64,000 nucleotides of DNA from Methylobacterium mesophilicum SR1.6/6 (GCF_000364445.2 NZ_CP043538.1:3601875-3665874); one strand, 5' to 3'. Counted from the stretch's first letter, positions 26,363-38,537 are shown. A program made the numbers and translations. Notes: generated from the letters alone by a model not told the origin.

Positions 26363-26511
26363 GGACATCCTTCACGCGTCCAAGCCGCGCGAGCGCATCG
26401 CGCGGCGATGGGCGGGGCGGATGGACGCCAAGGATGGCGTCACCATGACATCCGGACAATCGGGATGCAGATCAGCCATGCCCAATACTGCAGGCCGGGC
26501 CGATCCGCAGG

Positions 26512-27687
26512 TCAGTGCGCCCCGACGCGCCGGGTCGGCGCGAGGTCGTTGGCGATGATCTCGCCGAACGGGCCGTCGTTGCGGGCATTGCCTACGGGCC
26601 GGCCGGTGGTGGGACGCAGCGGCAGCTTCGGGAAGACCAGTTCGGCGAAGCGGTAGGCCTCCTCCAGGTGCGGGTAGCCCGAGAGGATGAAGCGGTCGAT
26701 CCCGAGATCGATGTACGCCTTCATCCGGTCGGCGACCTGATCGGCCGAGCCGACCAAAGCCGTCCCGGCGCCGCCGCGCACGAGCCCGACGCCGGCCCAG
26801 AGATTGGGCGACACCACGAGCTTGTCGCGATTGCCGCCGTGCAGCGCCATCATGCGGCTCTGGCCGACGGAATCCTGCCGCTTCAGGGTCTCCTGCGCCT
26901 TGGCGATGGTGGCGTCGTCGAGCTTGGAGATCAGCTGCTCGGCCGCCTCCCAGGCGGCGCCCTCCGTCTCGCGGGCGATCACGTGCAGGCGGATGCCGTA
27001 CGAGAAGGTCTTTCCGCGCGCCTCCGCGGCGCGGCGGGCCGAAGCGATCTTCTCCGCGACCTGGGCCGGGGGCTCGCCCCAGGTGAGATAGACGTCGCAA
27101 TGCTCGGCCGCGACCTCCATCCCGGCGGGCGAGGAGCCGCCGAAATAGAGCGGCGGGTAGGGCTTCTGCACCGGCGGGAAGATCACCCGGCCGTTCTCGG
27201 TGCGCAGGTGCTCGCCCGCGAAGGTCACGGTCTCGCCCGAGAGCAGGCCGCGCCAGATCGTCAGGAACTCGTCGGTGACCGCGTAGCGCGCGTCGTGGGA
27301 CAGGAACACGCCGTCGCCGGCGAGCTCCACCGGGTCGCCGCCGGTGACGACGTTGATCAGCAGGCGGCCGTCCGAGATCCGGTCGAGGGTCGCGGTCATG
27401 CGGGCCGCCGCGGAGGGCTCCATCAGGCCCGGCCGCACGGCCACGAGGAAGCGCAGCCGCTGGGTCAGCGGCGCCAGCGCCGAGGCGATGATCCAGGAAT
27501 CCTCGCAGGAGCGCCCCGTCGGCAGCAGCACGCCGTAATAGCCGAGCTCGTCCGCCCCTTGGGCGATCTGCCGGAGGTAGGCGAGCGAGACCTCCCGGGC
27601 GCCCTCCTGCGCACCGAGGTAGCGGCCGTCGCCGTGGGTCGGCAGGAACCAGAGGACGTCGGCGCGTCCGTCAGTCGATGCGGTCAT
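26512..27687 (-). CDS. ssuD: FMNH2-dependent alkanesulfonate monooxygenase SsuD
   Basis: A 391-residue bacterial-luciferase-like TIM-barrel enzyme that desulfonates alkanesulfonates to sulfite and aldehyde using reduced flavin from SsuE. Conserved parts are [15 protein letters not shown] at the N-terminus, [25 protein letters not shown] and [10 protein letters not shown]. The length matches E. coli SsuD (381). The start is the ATG at 27687; upstream in-frame residues are not conserved. It is last in the ssu group, 117 bp after ssuB. Confidence 0.93.
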   Translation of the reverse strand: MTASTDGRADVLWFLPTHGDGRYLGAQEGAREVSLAYLRQIAQGADELGYYGVLLPTGRSCEDSWIIASALAPLTQRLRFLVAVRPGLMEPSAAARMTATLDRISDGRLLINVVTGGDPVELAGDGVFLSHDARYAVTDEFLTIWRGLLSGETVTFAGEHLRTENGRVIFPPVQKPYPPLYFGGSSPAGMEVAAEHCDVYLTWGEPPAQVAEKIASARRAAEARGKTFSYGIRLHVIARETEGAAWEAAEQLISKLDDATIAKAQETLKRQDSVGQSRMMALHGGNRDKLVVSPNLWAGVGLVRGGAGTALVGSADQVADRMKAYIDLGIDRFILSGYPHLEEAYRFAELVFPKLPLRPTTGRPVGNARNDGPFGEIIANDLAPTRRVGAH

Positions 27688-27804
27688 CGGAATCTCCTTC
27701 GCGGCCCGGTGGCCGGATGCGGAAAAGCCGGATCCGACTGCGCGCATCCGGCGATCTTCGAGAGCTAGGGCGGGTCGCCGCGTCCGGGAAACGGCGGCCC
27801 GCCT

Positions 27805-28650
27805 TCAGGCGGCCGGCTGCGATCCGAGCAGGTGATCGAGGATGCGGCCCTCCAGCCGGGCGAGGTCCGGATCCCCGCGCCGGCGCGGGCGCGGCACGTC
27901 CACCCGCAGGTCGAGGGCGATGCGGCCGGCCTCGACCACGAGGATGCGGTCGGCGAGCGCCACCGCCTCCGCGACGTCGTGGGTGACGAGCAGCGCGGTG
28001 AATCCTTGAGCCCGCCAGATCCGCTCGATCAGGTCCTGCATGTCGATGCGCGTGAGGGCGTCGAGGGCGCCCAGGGGCTCGTCGAGGGCGAGCAGGCCCG
28101 GCCGGCTCACCAGCGCCCGGGCGAGCGCCACGCGCTGCCGCTGACCGCCCGACAGGGTGGCGGGCCACTGCCCGGCCTTGTCGGCGAGGCCGACCTCGGC
28201 CAGCGCCGCGAGCGCCCGCGCCCGGCGCTCGGCCCGGCTGCCGTGGCCCGACAGGCCGACCGCGACGTTGTCCACCACCCGCGCCCAGGGCAGGAGGCGC
28301 GGCTCCTGGAACATGATCCGCTTCGGCGGCTCGGACCGGCGGGGGCTGCCCTCCGGCCCTTCGAGGTCGATCCGGCCGCCGGTGGGCGTCTCCAGGCCGA
28401 GGATCAGGCGCAGCAGGGTGCTCTTGCCGCAGCCGGACCGGCCCACCACCGCGGTGAACCCGCCCGCCGGCAGGAACAGGTTCAGGCCCTCGATGACCGC
28501 GTGGCCGTCGAAGCTCTTGTGCAGGTCGCGGACCGTGACGGCGATCCCGCGGGCGGAGGGCTCCGCGCGCGACGGCGCGGGGCTTCCGGCCTGCCGGGGT
28601 GGATCGATCGCGTCGGGCAGCGCCTCGCGGCGGACGGCGTCGAGCAGCAT
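27805..28650 (-). CDS. ssuB: Sulfonate ABC transporter ATP-binding protein SsuB
   Basis: A 281-residue ABC ATPase with Walker [10 protein letters not shown], signature LSGGQRQRV, Walker B LLALDEP and switch LLVTHDV. A non-conserved N-terminal extension of about 35 residues precedes the domain. The start ATG 28650 overlaps the ssuC stop (ATGA). It energises uptake of sulfonates through SsuC. Confidence 0.9.
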   Translation of the reverse strand: MLLDAVRREALPDAIDPPRQAGSPAPSRAEPSARGIAVTVRDLHKSFDGHAVIEGLNLFLPAGGFTAVVGRSGCGKSTLLRLILGLETPTGGRIDLEGPEGSPRRSEPPKRIMFQEPRLLPWARVVDNVAVGLSGHGSRAERRARALAALAEVGLADKAGQWPATLSGGQRQRVALARALVSRPGLLALDEPLGALDALTRIDMQDLIERIWRAQGFTALLVTHDVAEAVALADRILVVEAGRIALDLRVDVPRPRRRGDPDLARLEGRILDHLLGSQPAA

Positions 28651-29432
28651 CAGGCGCTCCTGTAGGCGGGGTTCCAGGCGAGGCAGGCGCGCTCGAGCTG
28701 GCGGGTCAGGGCGTCGGCGAGCTTGCCGAGGGCGGCGTAGATCAGGATCGCCAGCACGACGACGTCGACCAGCATGAACTCGCGCGCCTGCATGGCCATG
28801 TAGCCGAGCCCCGACGAGGCCGAGATCGTCTCGGCGACGATCAGCGTCAGCCACATGATGCCGAGCGCGTAGCGCAGGCCCACGAAGATCGACGGCAGGG
28901 CGCCGGGCAGCACCACCCGGGTGAACAGCTCCGTGCGGGACATGCCGTAGACCCGGCCCATCTCCACGAGGCCCGGATCCACCGAGCGGATGCCGTGCAG
29001 GGTGTTGGCGTAGATCGGGAAGAACACGCCCAGCGCCACGAGGAACAGCTTGGCCTCCTCGCCGATGCCGAACCACAGGATCACCAGCGGGATCAGCGAC
29101 AGGTGGGGCACGTTGCGGACCATCTGCACCGAGGTGTCGGTCAGCCGCTCCGACAGGCGCGACAGGCCGTTGGCGAGGCCGAGCGCGAAGCCGATGCCGC
29201 CGCCGACCACGAAGCCCGCCAGCGCCCGCAGGGTGCTGACCCCGAGATTGGTCCAGAGTTCCCCGGTCCGCCCGGCCTCCCAGCCGGCCCGGACCACGTC
29301 GAGGGGGGCCGGCATGAACCGGTTGGAGACGAGCCCGGTCGAGACCGCGGCCTGCCATCCGAGCAGGATCGCGACCGGCACGAGCCACGGCACCGCGGTG
29401 TCGCGGATCCGGTGAAGCTTGGATCGGGCCAT
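28650..29432 (-). CDS. ssuC: Sulfonate ABC transporter permease SsuC
   Basis: A 260-residue inner-membrane permease with about six helices and the BPD-transport EAA loop near [20 protein letters not shown]. Start ATG 29432 overlaps the stop of the substrate-binding gene (TGATG), and the stop overlaps the ssuB start, so three genes are tightly coupled. Confidence 0.9.
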   Translation of the reverse strand: MARSKLHRIRDTAVPWLVPVAILLGWQAAVSTGLVSNRFMPAPLDVVRAGWEAGRTGELWTNLGVSTLRALAGFVVGGGIGFALGLANGLSRLSERLTDTSVQMVRNVPHLSLIPLVILWFGIGEEAKLFLVALGVFFPIYANTLHGIRSVDPGLVEMGRVYGMSRTELFTRVVLPGALPSIFVGLRYALGIMWLTLIVAETISASSGLGYMAMQAREFMLVDVVVLAILIYAALGKLADALTRQLERACLAWNPAYRSA

Positions 29433-30481
29433 CACGGGTTCTCCGCCCTGGTTCCGGCCGTGCGCCCGGGCGGCGTCCAGACCGCGTCGGCCACCCGGAT
29501 CGGCTTCGGCAGGAGGCCGAGCCCGTGGAAGGCGTCGGCGACCTTCTGCTGGTCGGCCACCGCGGCCGCGTCGAGGGGCGCGACGCCGTAGGACAGGCGG
29601 CCGAGCGCCACGCCGAGGACCGGGGCCGGAATGCCCACGGACGGCGCGAGCTCCGCCGCCACGGACTCGGCGTGGCCCTGCGCCCAGGCGTCGACCTCCG
29701 CGATCGCCTTGAGCACGGCCGACACGATCCCGGGGCTCGTGTCGGTGAAGCCGCGCCGGGACAGGTAGAACTGGCGGTTGGGGGCGAGCGCGTGCCCGTC
29801 GACCCCCCGCCCGTCGACCAGCACCCGGGCGCCGGTGGCGCGCTCGGCCGCGGCCTGGAACGGATCCCAGATCACCCAGGCATCGACCGACCCGCGCACG
29901 AAGGCCGCGTTGGCGTCGGCCGGCGCCAGGAAGGCGAGCTTCACCGCGTCGTAGGGCACGCCCGCCTGCTCAAGGGCGCGCACCAGCAGGTAGTGGACGT
30001 TCGAGCCCTTGTTGAGCGCGATGGTCCTGCCGCGCAGGTCGGCGACGCTGCGGATCGGGCTGTCCTTGGGCACGAGGATCGCCTCGCCCCGCGGCGCCGG
30101 CGGCTCGGCGGCGACGTAGCGCAGCTCCGGGCTGGCGGCCTGGGCGAAGATCGGCGGCGCCTCGCCGGCCGAGCCGAAATCGATCGCCCCGGCGTTCAGC
30201 GCCTCCAGGAGCGGCGGCCCGGAGGGGAACTCCGACCACGACACCGTGGTGCCGAGCGGCTGGAGCGTCGCCTCCAGGAGGCCGCGGCCCTTCAGCAGCA
30301 CGAGGGACCCGTATTTCTGGTAGCCGATCCGGATGCTCCCCGCCGCGCGGGCCGGGCGCAACGCCGCGGCCGCCGCGAGGCCGAGCCCGGCGGACAGGAG
30401 CAGCCGGCGGCTCGGGGCGGACCCGGCGGGGGACGCGGCTGGAGACGCGAGGGACAGGGTACGGGGCGTTCGGCCGGTCAT
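29432..30481 (-). CDS. Sulfonate ABC transporter substrate-binding protein, copy 1
   Basis: A 349-residue SsuA/TauA-type protein. An Arg-Arg segment [18 protein letters not shown] resembles a Tat/Sec signal but sits about 28 residues inside, so the N-terminus is long. The binding domain opens [20 protein letters not shown] and contains [20 protein letters not shown]. It is a tandem paralogue of the next upstream gene. The start could be ATG 30481 or one of the ATGs inside the adjacent 12-bp repeat array (30505, 30517); all are in frame. Confidence 0.85.
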   Translation of the reverse strand: MTGRTPRTLSLASPAASPAGSAPSRRLLLSAGLGLAAAAALRPARAAGSIRIGYQKYGSLVLLKGRGLLEATLQPLGTTVSWSEFPSGPPLLEALNAGAIDFGSAGEAPPIFAQAASPELRYVAAEPPAPRGEAILVPKDSPIRSVADLRGRTIALNKGSNVHYLLVRALEQAGVPYDAVKLAFLAPADANAAFVRGSVDAWVIWDPFQAAAERATGARVLVDGRGVDGHALAPNRQFYLSRRGFTDTSPGIVSAVLKAIAEVDAWAQGHAESVAAELAPSVGIPAPVLGVALGRLSYGVAPLDAAAVADQQKVADAFHGLGLLPKPIRVADAVWTPPGRTAGTRAENP

Positions 30482-30529
30482 GGATCTCTGCCAGGATCTC
30501 TGCATGGCTCTCTGCATGGCTCTCTGCGA
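30482..30529. repeat. Four tandem 12-bp repeats at the start of the substrate-binding gene
   Basis: Units ggatctctgcca, ggatctctgcat, ggctctctgcat and ggctctctgcga follow each other directly. On the coding strand the array supplies AGAGA and ATG in most units, in frame with the downstream gene, so copy number would alter the length of the N-terminus but not the frame. Confidence 0.8.
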
Positions 30530-30535
30530 TCGGTC

Positions 30536-31483
30536 TCAGCCGTCGCGGGCGGGGGCGGTCCAGACCGCGTCGGCGATCCGGATCGGCTTCGGGATCAGCT
30601 TCAGGGCGTGGAAGCGGTCGGCGACGGCCTGCTGCTGGGCGACGATGCGGTCGGTCATCGGGCCGAACCCATATTCGGCCCGGTCCACCGCCCGGCGGGT
30701 CGCGGGCAGCGGCACGCCGGTGCCCTGCGACAGGAGCTCGGCGACCGCGCCGCGGTTCTGCGCGCACCAGGCCGCCACCGCGCCCAGGGCCTCGATCGCC
30801 GCGCCGAGCACCGGGGCGCGGGTCTCCGCGAAGGGCCGGCTCGCCAGCAGGAAGGTGTTCTGCGGGGTGATGGCGGTGGCGTAGGCCAGCACGCGCACCC
30901 CCTCCCCCTGCTCGGCGATGGCGAGGTACGGGTCCCAGATCGTCCAGGCATCGACGCCGCCGCGGGTGAAGGCCGCCGCGGCGTCGGCGGGTGCCAGCGT
31001 CACGGGCTCGATGTCGGCGTAGCTCAGGCCGGCCTTCTCCAGCGCTGCGATGGTCAGGTTGTGGGCGGACGTCCCCTTGGCGAAGGCGACCCGCTTGCCC
31101 TTGAGGTCGGCGAGGCTGCGCAGGGCCGAGCCCTTCGGCAGCAGGATCGCGGCGCCGGAACTCCCGCCCTCCTGGGCGGCCGCGTAGACCAGGTTGGACC
31201 GGGCGGCCTGCGCGAAGATCGGCGGCGCGTCGCCCGTCAGGCCGATATCGATCCCGCCGACCGACAGGGCTTCCAGCAGCGGCGGCCCGAACGAGAACTC
31301 GGTCCAGCGCACCGTCTGCCCGAGCGCTTCCAGGCGCTTCTCGATGAGGCCCTGCTGCTTGGCGACGACCAGGATCCCGTTCTTCTGGTAGCCGATCCGC
31401 AGCACGCCGGGCTCGGCCGCGCGGGCCGGCCGGGCGACAGGAACGGCCGCCAGGGCGGCCAGCAGGGCGCGGCGGTGGAGCAT
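30536..31483 (-). CDS. Sulfonate ABC transporter substrate-binding protein, copy 2
   Basis: A 315-residue SsuA-type protein with signal peptide MLHRRALLAALAAVPVARPA ending at ARA. The domain opens RIGYQKNGILVVAKQQGLIE and contains [20 protein letters not shown]. It is clearly similar along its length to the downstream copy, so the pair arose by tandem duplication and may widen the sulfonate range. ATG 31483 is chosen for its signal peptide. It follows ssuE by about 10 bp. Confidence 0.88.
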   Translation of the reverse strand: MLHRRALLAALAAVPVARPARAAEPGVLRIGYQKNGILVVAKQQGLIEKRLEALGQTVRWTEFSFGPPLLEALSVGGIDIGLTGDAPPIFAQAARSNLVYAAAQEGGSSGAAILLPKGSALRSLADLKGKRVAFAKGTSAHNLTIAALEKAGLSYADIEPVTLAPADAAAAFTRGGVDAWTIWDPYLAIAEQGEGVRVLAYATAITPQNTFLLASRPFAETRAPVLGAAIEALGAVAAWCAQNRGAVAELLSQGTGVPLPATRRAVDRAEYGFGPMTDRIVAQQQAVADRFHALKLIPKPIRIADAVWTAPARDG

Positions 31484-31493
31484 AGTCCGGCCT

Positions 31494-32066
31494 TCACTCG
31501 GCGGCGGCAAGCGCGACCGGGGCGGCCGCGGCCCGGTGGGCGAGCAGCGCGGCGAGCTGGCCGCCCGCCTCTGCGGCGCGGGCGCGCAGGCCGGCCTCGG
31601 TGAGCGTCCCGTCGCTGAAATCCGCGTCCGAGGCGTAGACCGCGGTGGGGATCTGCAGTGCGCCGAAGAAGCCCAAGAGCGGCCGGAAGGCGTGCTCGAC
31701 CACCAGCGCGTGGCGCGCCCCGCCGCCGGTGGCCACGATGGCCACGGGCTTGCCGGCCAGCGCCCCCGGATCCACGAGGTCGAACAGGTGCTTGAACAGG
31801 CCGGTATAGGCGCCCTTGTAGACCGGCGAGCCGACGACGAGGCCGTCCGCCGATTCGATCGCCGCCAGGACGTCGCGCGCCGCGGGCGTCAGCTGATCGC
31901 GGGTCCAGGCGGCGCCGAGGCCGGGGCCGGCATCGACGAAGTCCAGGATGCGCGCGTCGAGCGCCACCTGCGCGCCGGCCTCCCGCAGCACCGCATCGAC
32001 CAGGGTGCGGGTCTTGGACGGGCGCTGCACGTTCGCGCTCAGCCCGACGAGTCTCGGTCGTGTCAT
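31494..32066 (-). CDS. ssuE: NADPH-dependent FMN reductase SsuE
   Basis: A 190-residue flavodoxin-like reductase supplying FMNH2 to SsuD. Motifs are MTRPRLVGLSANVQRPSKTR at the N-terminus and GLVVGSPVYKGAYTGLFKHL for flavin binding. It is the first gene of the ssuE-ssuA-ssuA-ssuC-ssuB group, so the operon promoter should lie in 32067-32250. Confidence 0.9.
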   Translation of the reverse strand: MTRPRLVGLSANVQRPSKTRTLVDAVLREAGAQVALDARILDFVDAGPGLGAAWTRDQLTPAARDVLAAIESADGLVVGSPVYKGAYTGLFKHLFDLVDPGALAGKPVAIVATGGGARHALVVEHAFRPLLGFFGALQIPTAVYASDADFSDGTLTEAGLRARAAEAGGQLAALLAHRAAAAPVALAAAE

Positions 32067-32740
32067 CTTCAGTGCCTTGCGGTGAAGCGGGATGGCGGAT
32101 CGCACCGATCGGACGGCGCGGAGGCTGCACGACCGGACATCCAGACTGGCCACTAGAATTACGGGCCGTCTTCGCCGACGTCAATGAAACGGCTTTCCCT
32201 ATTGATCTGGGGGAGAAAAACATTCTCCTCGAAAGCTACGATTTCGGATGTCGTTTTACTTTGTCGCGCGCGTCGATTGTGCGCGCTGCATCACGTTTGG
32301 AGCGGCCGGATCAAGCGCTGGCGGCAACGTGATCTCTCCGGCTCACCGATGGGGCACGGAAATTCTACGCACGGCGGATTTTGAAGGCGGATGTTCCTGC
32401 TGCGATATGCCTTGTGCGGCGCGGCGAGGCGGCTCAGGGCATTGGCACGCGGTCCCGCCTCGGACGGGCTCCCGTCCGCGCTTTCTGGACCGGAAGACCG
32501 GACCCGAGCGGCGGTGAGTGGGCGCATCGACGCGCCGCCCGTTCGGCCGAGCGGACCGAGCCTCGCGGGCTACGCAGCGTCGCGGCGGTCCATCCTGGAG
32601 TGCCGGACGGTGACGGCATCGACCGCAAGGGGGACGCTTCGGGAGCGCTCCGGGGCGGCGCGGGTGAACCCTGCATGCGGGTTCGGAGGTCGTATCGGTC
32701 CGATCCGCCCATGCCGCAGGCCGATGGGGACCGCAAACGA
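32067..32740. other. Intergenic region upstream of ssu operon
   Basis: About 670 bp. The part from about 32140 to 32420 is noticeably less GC-rich and is the likely regulatory region for ssuE and following genes. No gene, repeat or recognisable activator site was found. Confidence 0.45.
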
Positions 32741-32769
32741 AAAGGGGCCAGCCCTTCGGGCCGGCCCCG
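32741..32769 (-). terminator. Rho-independent terminator of the small four-Cys gene
   Basis: On the minus strand a GC stem (GGGGCCGGCCC paired with GGCTGGCCCC, one mismatch, 3-nt loop) is followed by TTTTCGTTT. It lies about 25 bp after the stop at 32792. Confidence 0.8.
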
Positions 32770-32791
32770 GTCTCACGATGTCTGTCGCCGG

Positions 32792-32992
32792 TTACTCGGC
32801 GGCGCTGATCTCGGCCGTGAAGTGACCGCACCAGTCGCTCGACGCCACCACCGGCCACAGGCCCTTGGAATCCGGCTCCGGCTGGCTGACCGGCGGGTTG
32901 AAGCGGCACAGGCCGGCGTCGCCCTGCGCGGTGCCGCCATTGCCCTTGTGCTCGTCGAAGAACTTGCAGCTCTCGCACTGTGCGCTGGCCAT
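32792..32992 (-). CDS. Small four-cysteine protein (66 aa)
   Basis: A conserved-looking short protein with CESCKFF (CxxC), LCRFNPP and SDWCGHF, giving a C-x2-C...C...C pattern that suggests a bound metal ion or cluster. No signal peptide. The C-terminal WPVV...DWCGHF pattern occurs in small proteobacterial proteins of unknown function. ATG 32992 has GGAG upstream. It is monocistronic, with its own promoter at 33040-33069 and a terminator. Confidence 0.75.
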   Translation of the reverse strand: MASAQCESCKFFDEHKGNGGTAQGDAGLCRFNPPVSQPEPDSKGLWPVVASSDWCGHFTAEISAAE

Positions 32993-33039
32993 GTCGCGTA
33001 TCTCCTGCTGCGGACCGACAGGGTCCTTCTTTCTCATAA

Positions 33040-33069
33040 GAATTAGAACAGTTACAATCTGACAGTCAA
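33040..33069 (-). promoter_or_regulatory. Sigma-70-like promoter for the four-Cys gene
   Basis: On the minus strand: TTGACT (33069-33064), 18-bp spacer, TAATTC (33045-33040). This would start transcription about 35-40 bases before the ATG at 32992. It lies in the most AT-rich patch of the neighbourhood. Confidence 0.55.
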
Positions 33070-33606
33070 GGGGTCGGTGGCAAGGCCCGGTCGATCGCTG
33101 CGTTGACCGCGCTGCGCGCGGGCTTCGTAGGATCGGGGAGCCTGGACTGGGGGTCCGGATCGGGGGATCGGCGCCGGCCGTTTCGCCCCTGCGTCCTGTC
33201 CCATCGGCGGCCCCCGGTCGCGATCGCGTGGTCCCGCAAGGCGGGACGGCTGCCCGGAGAGACCGCCGATGCCTGGAGAAAGGCGTCCCGATTTCGAGCC
33301 CTCCCGGAGGATCGGCATCTCCGGCGGGTCGCCCGCCACGGAATCATCGCTTCAGAGGCTCTGCCCCCGGATCCGCGCGGCCCCGGATTGCAACTTCGGC
33401 GTTCGTCGCGCCGGGATATGACGGTGCCGGTCACCTCGCGCGCTCTCAAGGCACGGCGCTGCGCGCGTGACGATGAAGATCGGAACGCGTCCCCGCCCGG
33501 GCATCCGGACGACACCGCGTGCAGGCGGGCCGCGCGGACGATTCTGCGGCCCGCCTGCCTGGGTGGCGGTCCGCGAGCCGGGTGGAATCCGGCTCGCCGC
33601 TTTGGC
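33070..33606. other. Intergenic region
   Basis: About 540 bp between the four-Cys promoter and the OprB gene end. No gene is recognised. It holds the OprB terminator hairpin at 33521-33558 and, near 33420-33480, a weak match to repeat family 2. Confidence 0.45.
33521..33558 (-). terminator. Strong hairpin downstream of oprB
   Basis: GCAGGCGGGCCGC (33521-33533) and GCGGCCCGCCTGC (33546-33558) are perfectly complementary over 13 bp with a 12-nt loop, about 50 bp past the porin stop. No clear U-run follows, so termination may be Rho-assisted or the hairpin may protect the mRNA end. Confidence 0.55.
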
Positions 33607-35133
33607 TCAGAGGCTGCCCGGTCCCTTGGCGAAGCCCGCCAGGGTGAACAGGTCAACCGAGAGCTTCGCGCCGATCACGAAGGCGTCGGGGACCCGCTTC
33701 GGCTGCGCGAAGAAGCGCTCCTGCAACTGCGGATTGATGACGTATTGCAGGTTCGGCATCAGGCGGATCGCCGGGGTCACCTGGATCCCGTAGCTCACCT
33801 CCAGAATGGTCTGCGTGGACGCGACGTTGCGGCCCAGCCCAACTGCCGTGCGCGCGGCCCGGAGGTTGGCGAGGCCCAGCGGCGAGAAGTGCTCCAGCGC
33901 GAAGCCGAAGCCCAGCGTGTCGTAGGGCCGGCCCGCGAAGGTGCCGGTGAGGACGGCGCCGCCGTTCAGGAAGTAATCCTCGAACTGCCGCCCGCCGGTC
34001 GCGGCGAGGAAGGCGCCGAATAAGGTCAGCCCCTGGACGCCTGTCGGATCGGGACGCCACACCATCTGGTCGAACCGGGCGTAGACCGCCGACCGGCCGA
34101 ACCGGGTCAGCGGATCGAGGCCGCTGATCAGGTAGGAGCCTCGGCGGACGTCCTGCACCGGATCCTTGTAGTCCGACTGGTCGATGATCGCGCCGATGCC
34201 GTAGTTGCGCGGCAGCGGGTCGTTGCCGAAGTTGGTCGAGTAGCCGACCTCCACCGGCACCACGACGCCGGTGGCGCCGCGGGTCGACCAGTCGATGCCG
34301 TTCTGGTCCGCCTGCTGATCGCGCGGATTCACCTCGTAGACGCCGGCATGCATGAACACCTTGTCGGTGACCCAGGCCTTGGCGTGGGCGCCCCAAGTGG
34401 CGATCGGCCACCACGTGATGTTCGTCATCTTGAACGCGCCCTTCGGCGCGCCGCAGATGCCGTTGTTCTGGAAGTTGCAGTAGAACGGCGAGGCCAGGAA
34501 GTTCGGGTTGGCCAGGACGCGGCCGAACTCGATGTCGAGGCGGTTGTCGAACAGCTTCTGCTCGTAGGACAGCGCGGTGAGATGCGCGGTCTGGCCGCCG
34601 CCCTGGATCTCCTGCACGCTGGTGGTGTTGCCGATGAAGTCGCTCGATATGGCGCGCCCGTGGCGCTGGGTCACGATGGTGTGCACCGAGCCGCCCTCGA
34701 TCCCGGCCAGCCGGCCGAGATCGGCGTCGAGGCCGAAGAACACCTGGCCGGCATAGTCCGAGCCCTGGCGCCGGCCGCCCGAGGGATTGGTGGCGAACTC
34801 GCCCGTGTAGTTCAGGATCGCGGTGACCCCGTGACCCAGGTCGACGGTGCCGGGCGGCAGCGACGGCGGCGCCGCGGTGGCGCCCTGCGCGATGCTCGTG
34901 GCCGCCGCGCTGCTGGCGCCCGCGAAGCTCCGGCCCTCACGGATGACCCGCCGCCGGGCGCGGTTCGCCTTGTAGCGGGCCTTCTGCGCCGGGCTCGCCT
35001 TCGGGCCCGGGTTCACCAGGCTCGGTCCCCCGTCCGGAGGCGCCGCCGCATCCTGAGCCCGGGCCGGGTCCATGCCCGCCGTGGCCATGGCGGCGCCGAA
35101 CGCGAGCGCCGCCCATCGCATGTGCTTTCCCAT
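33607..35133 (-). CDS. OprB family carbohydrate porin
   Basis: A 508-residue outer-membrane protein. The signal peptide ends near AGMDPARAQD, then comes an Ala/Pro/Arg-rich linker to about residue 85. The OprB domain begins at GTVDLGHGVTAILNYTGEFA and shows alternating beta-strand patterns, ending in a strand with LSVDLFTLAGFA. A two-Cys loop (FYCNFQNNGICGAP) is typical of the family. ATG 35133 has GGGGGAG upstream. It probably brings sugars to the periplasm and may serve the neighbouring pentose pathway, though it reads away from it. Confidence 0.85.
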   Translation of the reverse strand: MGKHMRWAALAFGAAMATAGMDPARAQDAAAPPDGGPSLVNPGPKASPAQKARYKANRARRRVIREGRSFAGASSAAATSIAQGATAAPPSLPPGTVDLGHGVTAILNYTGEFATNPSGGRRQGSDYAGQVFFGLDADLGRLAGIEGGSVHTIVTQRHGRAISSDFIGNTTSVQEIQGGGQTAHLTALSYEQKLFDNRLDIEFGRVLANPNFLASPFYCNFQNNGICGAPKGAFKMTNITWWPIATWGAHAKAWVTDKVFMHAGVYEVNPRDQQADQNGIDWSTRGATGVVVPVEVGYSTNFGNDPLPRNYGIGAIIDQSDYKDPVQDVRRGSYLISGLDPLTRFGRSAVYARFDQMVWRPDPTGVQGLTLFGAFLAATGGRQFEDYFLNGGAVLTGTFAGRPYDTLGFGFALEHFSPLGLANLRAARTAVGLGRNVASTQTILEVSYGIQVTPAIRLMPNLQYVINPQLQERFFAQPKRVPDAFVIGAKLSVDLFTLAGFAKGPGSL

Positions 35134-35151
35134 CGTGATGACTCCCCCTTA

Positions 35152-36856
<1,705 letters not shown>

Positions 36857-36930
36857 CGTGTGTTCCTCCCAGGGGCGCCCATGCCGGGGCGTCCCGAACG
36901 CGCGGCCGTCGAGGGCCGCGCGGTGGCCGG

Positions 36931-38537
36931 TCAGCGGCTCGGTTGCGGTTGGAGCGCGCCGTCGATCCGACGCGGCAGGTGCCAGGGATTGTCCGGGCGC
37001 AGGGGCGACGGCAGCAGCGCGTCGGGCAGGTCCTGGTAGCAGACGGGGCGCGGGAACCGCTCGATCGCCAGGGTGCCGACCGAGGTGCTGCGGCCGTCCG
37101 AGGTGGCGGGGAACGGGCCGCCATGCACCATCGCGGGCGCCACCTCCACGCCGGTGGGCCAGCCGTTGGCGAGGATCCGCCCGGCCTTCCGCGCCAGGAG
37201 CGGCACCAGCCCCGCGGCGAGGTGCTCGTCCGCCCGGTCGAGATGCAGCGTCGCGGTGAGCTGGCCCTCGAGGGACGCGACGACTCGGGCCATCTCCGCC
37301 GGGTCGGCCACAGCGACCAGCAGGGAGGCGGGGCCGAACATTTCCTCGGCCAGCGCCGGATCCGCCAGGAGGCTCCGCGCCTCCGTGCGCAGCAGGGCGG
37401 CGGGGGCACCCCCGGGCCCGCCGCCACCCCGCGCGCCGCGACCGTCACCCCCGGGCGATCCGCCAGGGCGGCGACGATACGCTCGAACCGCGACGTGATG
37501 TCGGCGGTGAGCATGGTGTGGGGAACGCTCTCGCGAATCAGCGCGCCCGCCGCCTCCGCGAACGCGTCCAGCTCGGGCCCCGCGATCCCGATCAGCAGGC
37601 CCGGATTGGTGCAGAACTGCCCGGCCCCCAGCGTCAGGGACTGGACGAACCCGGACGCCAGGGCGGCGCCCCGGGCCCGCAGGGCGCCGGGGAGGAGCAG
37701 GACGGGATTCACCGCGCTCATCTCGGCATAGACCGGGATCGGCTCGGGCCGGGCGGCGGCGATCCGCATCAGCGCCAGACCGCCGCCGCGCGAGCCCGTG
37801 AAGCCGACGGCCTTGACGCGCGGATCGGCCACCAGGGCGGCGCCCAGGGCGCTCGACGGCCCCGGCAGGTAGGAGAACACGCCCTCGTGCAGGCCGCAGG
37901 CGGCCGCGGCCGCCCGCAGGGCCCGCGCCACCAGCTCCCCGGTGCCGGGATGGGCCGGATGCCCCTTGACCACCACGGGGCAGCCCGCCGCCAGGGCGGA
38001 GGCGGTGTCGCCCCCCGCCACCGAGAAGGCGAGCGGGAAGTTCGAGGCGCCGAACACCGCCACCGGGCCGAGGGCGACGTGGCGGCGGCGCAGGTCCGGC
38101 CGGGGCAGCGGCTTGCGGTCCGGCAGGGCCGGGTCGATCGTCGCCCGCACCCACGCGCCCGACCGCACGAGGTCGGCGAACTGGCGCAGCTGGCCGATCG
38201 TGCGGGCGCGCTCGCCCTCCAGGCGCGCCCGCGGCAGGCCCGTCTCGGCCATGGCCCGCTCGATCAGGGGCGCGCCGAGATCGTCCACGGCCGCGGCCGC
38301 CGATTCGAGGAAGGCCGCGCGGGTCTCGGGATCGGTCTCGGAGAAGCTCGGGAACGCCGCCTCCGCCAGTGCGCAGGCCGCCGCGACCTCCGGGGCGCCC
38401 GCCGCCGAGAAGACCGGTTCCAGCGGCGCTCCCGTCGCCGGGTCAACCGCCACGAACGTCTCGCCGGACGCCACATCTGCGGCGCCGACCAGGCCGGTTC
38501 CCCGGATGGTCCCGGGCGCTGCAGGCTGTTTACTCAT
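36931..38537 (-). pseudogene. 2-oxoglutarate semialdehyde dehydrogenase, frameshifted as read
   Basis: An aldehyde dehydrogenase of the KGSADH type (NADP+), last step of the Weimberg-like route to 2-oxoglutarate. The first frame has [41 protein letters not shown] (Glu) and [10 protein letters not shown] (Cys). Near 37405-37435, in a G/C run, it shifts to [20 protein letters not shown], continues [11 protein letters not shown] and ends at 36931. The 1607-bp span is not a multiple of three. Both halves are well preserved, so a recent lesion or base-calling error is likely. The start ATG at 38537 overlaps a possible operator. Confidence 0.85.

Noticed and set aside
32430..32460. Sigma-54 promoter from TTGGCACG
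   Set aside because: The -12 GC element is not at the required spacing.
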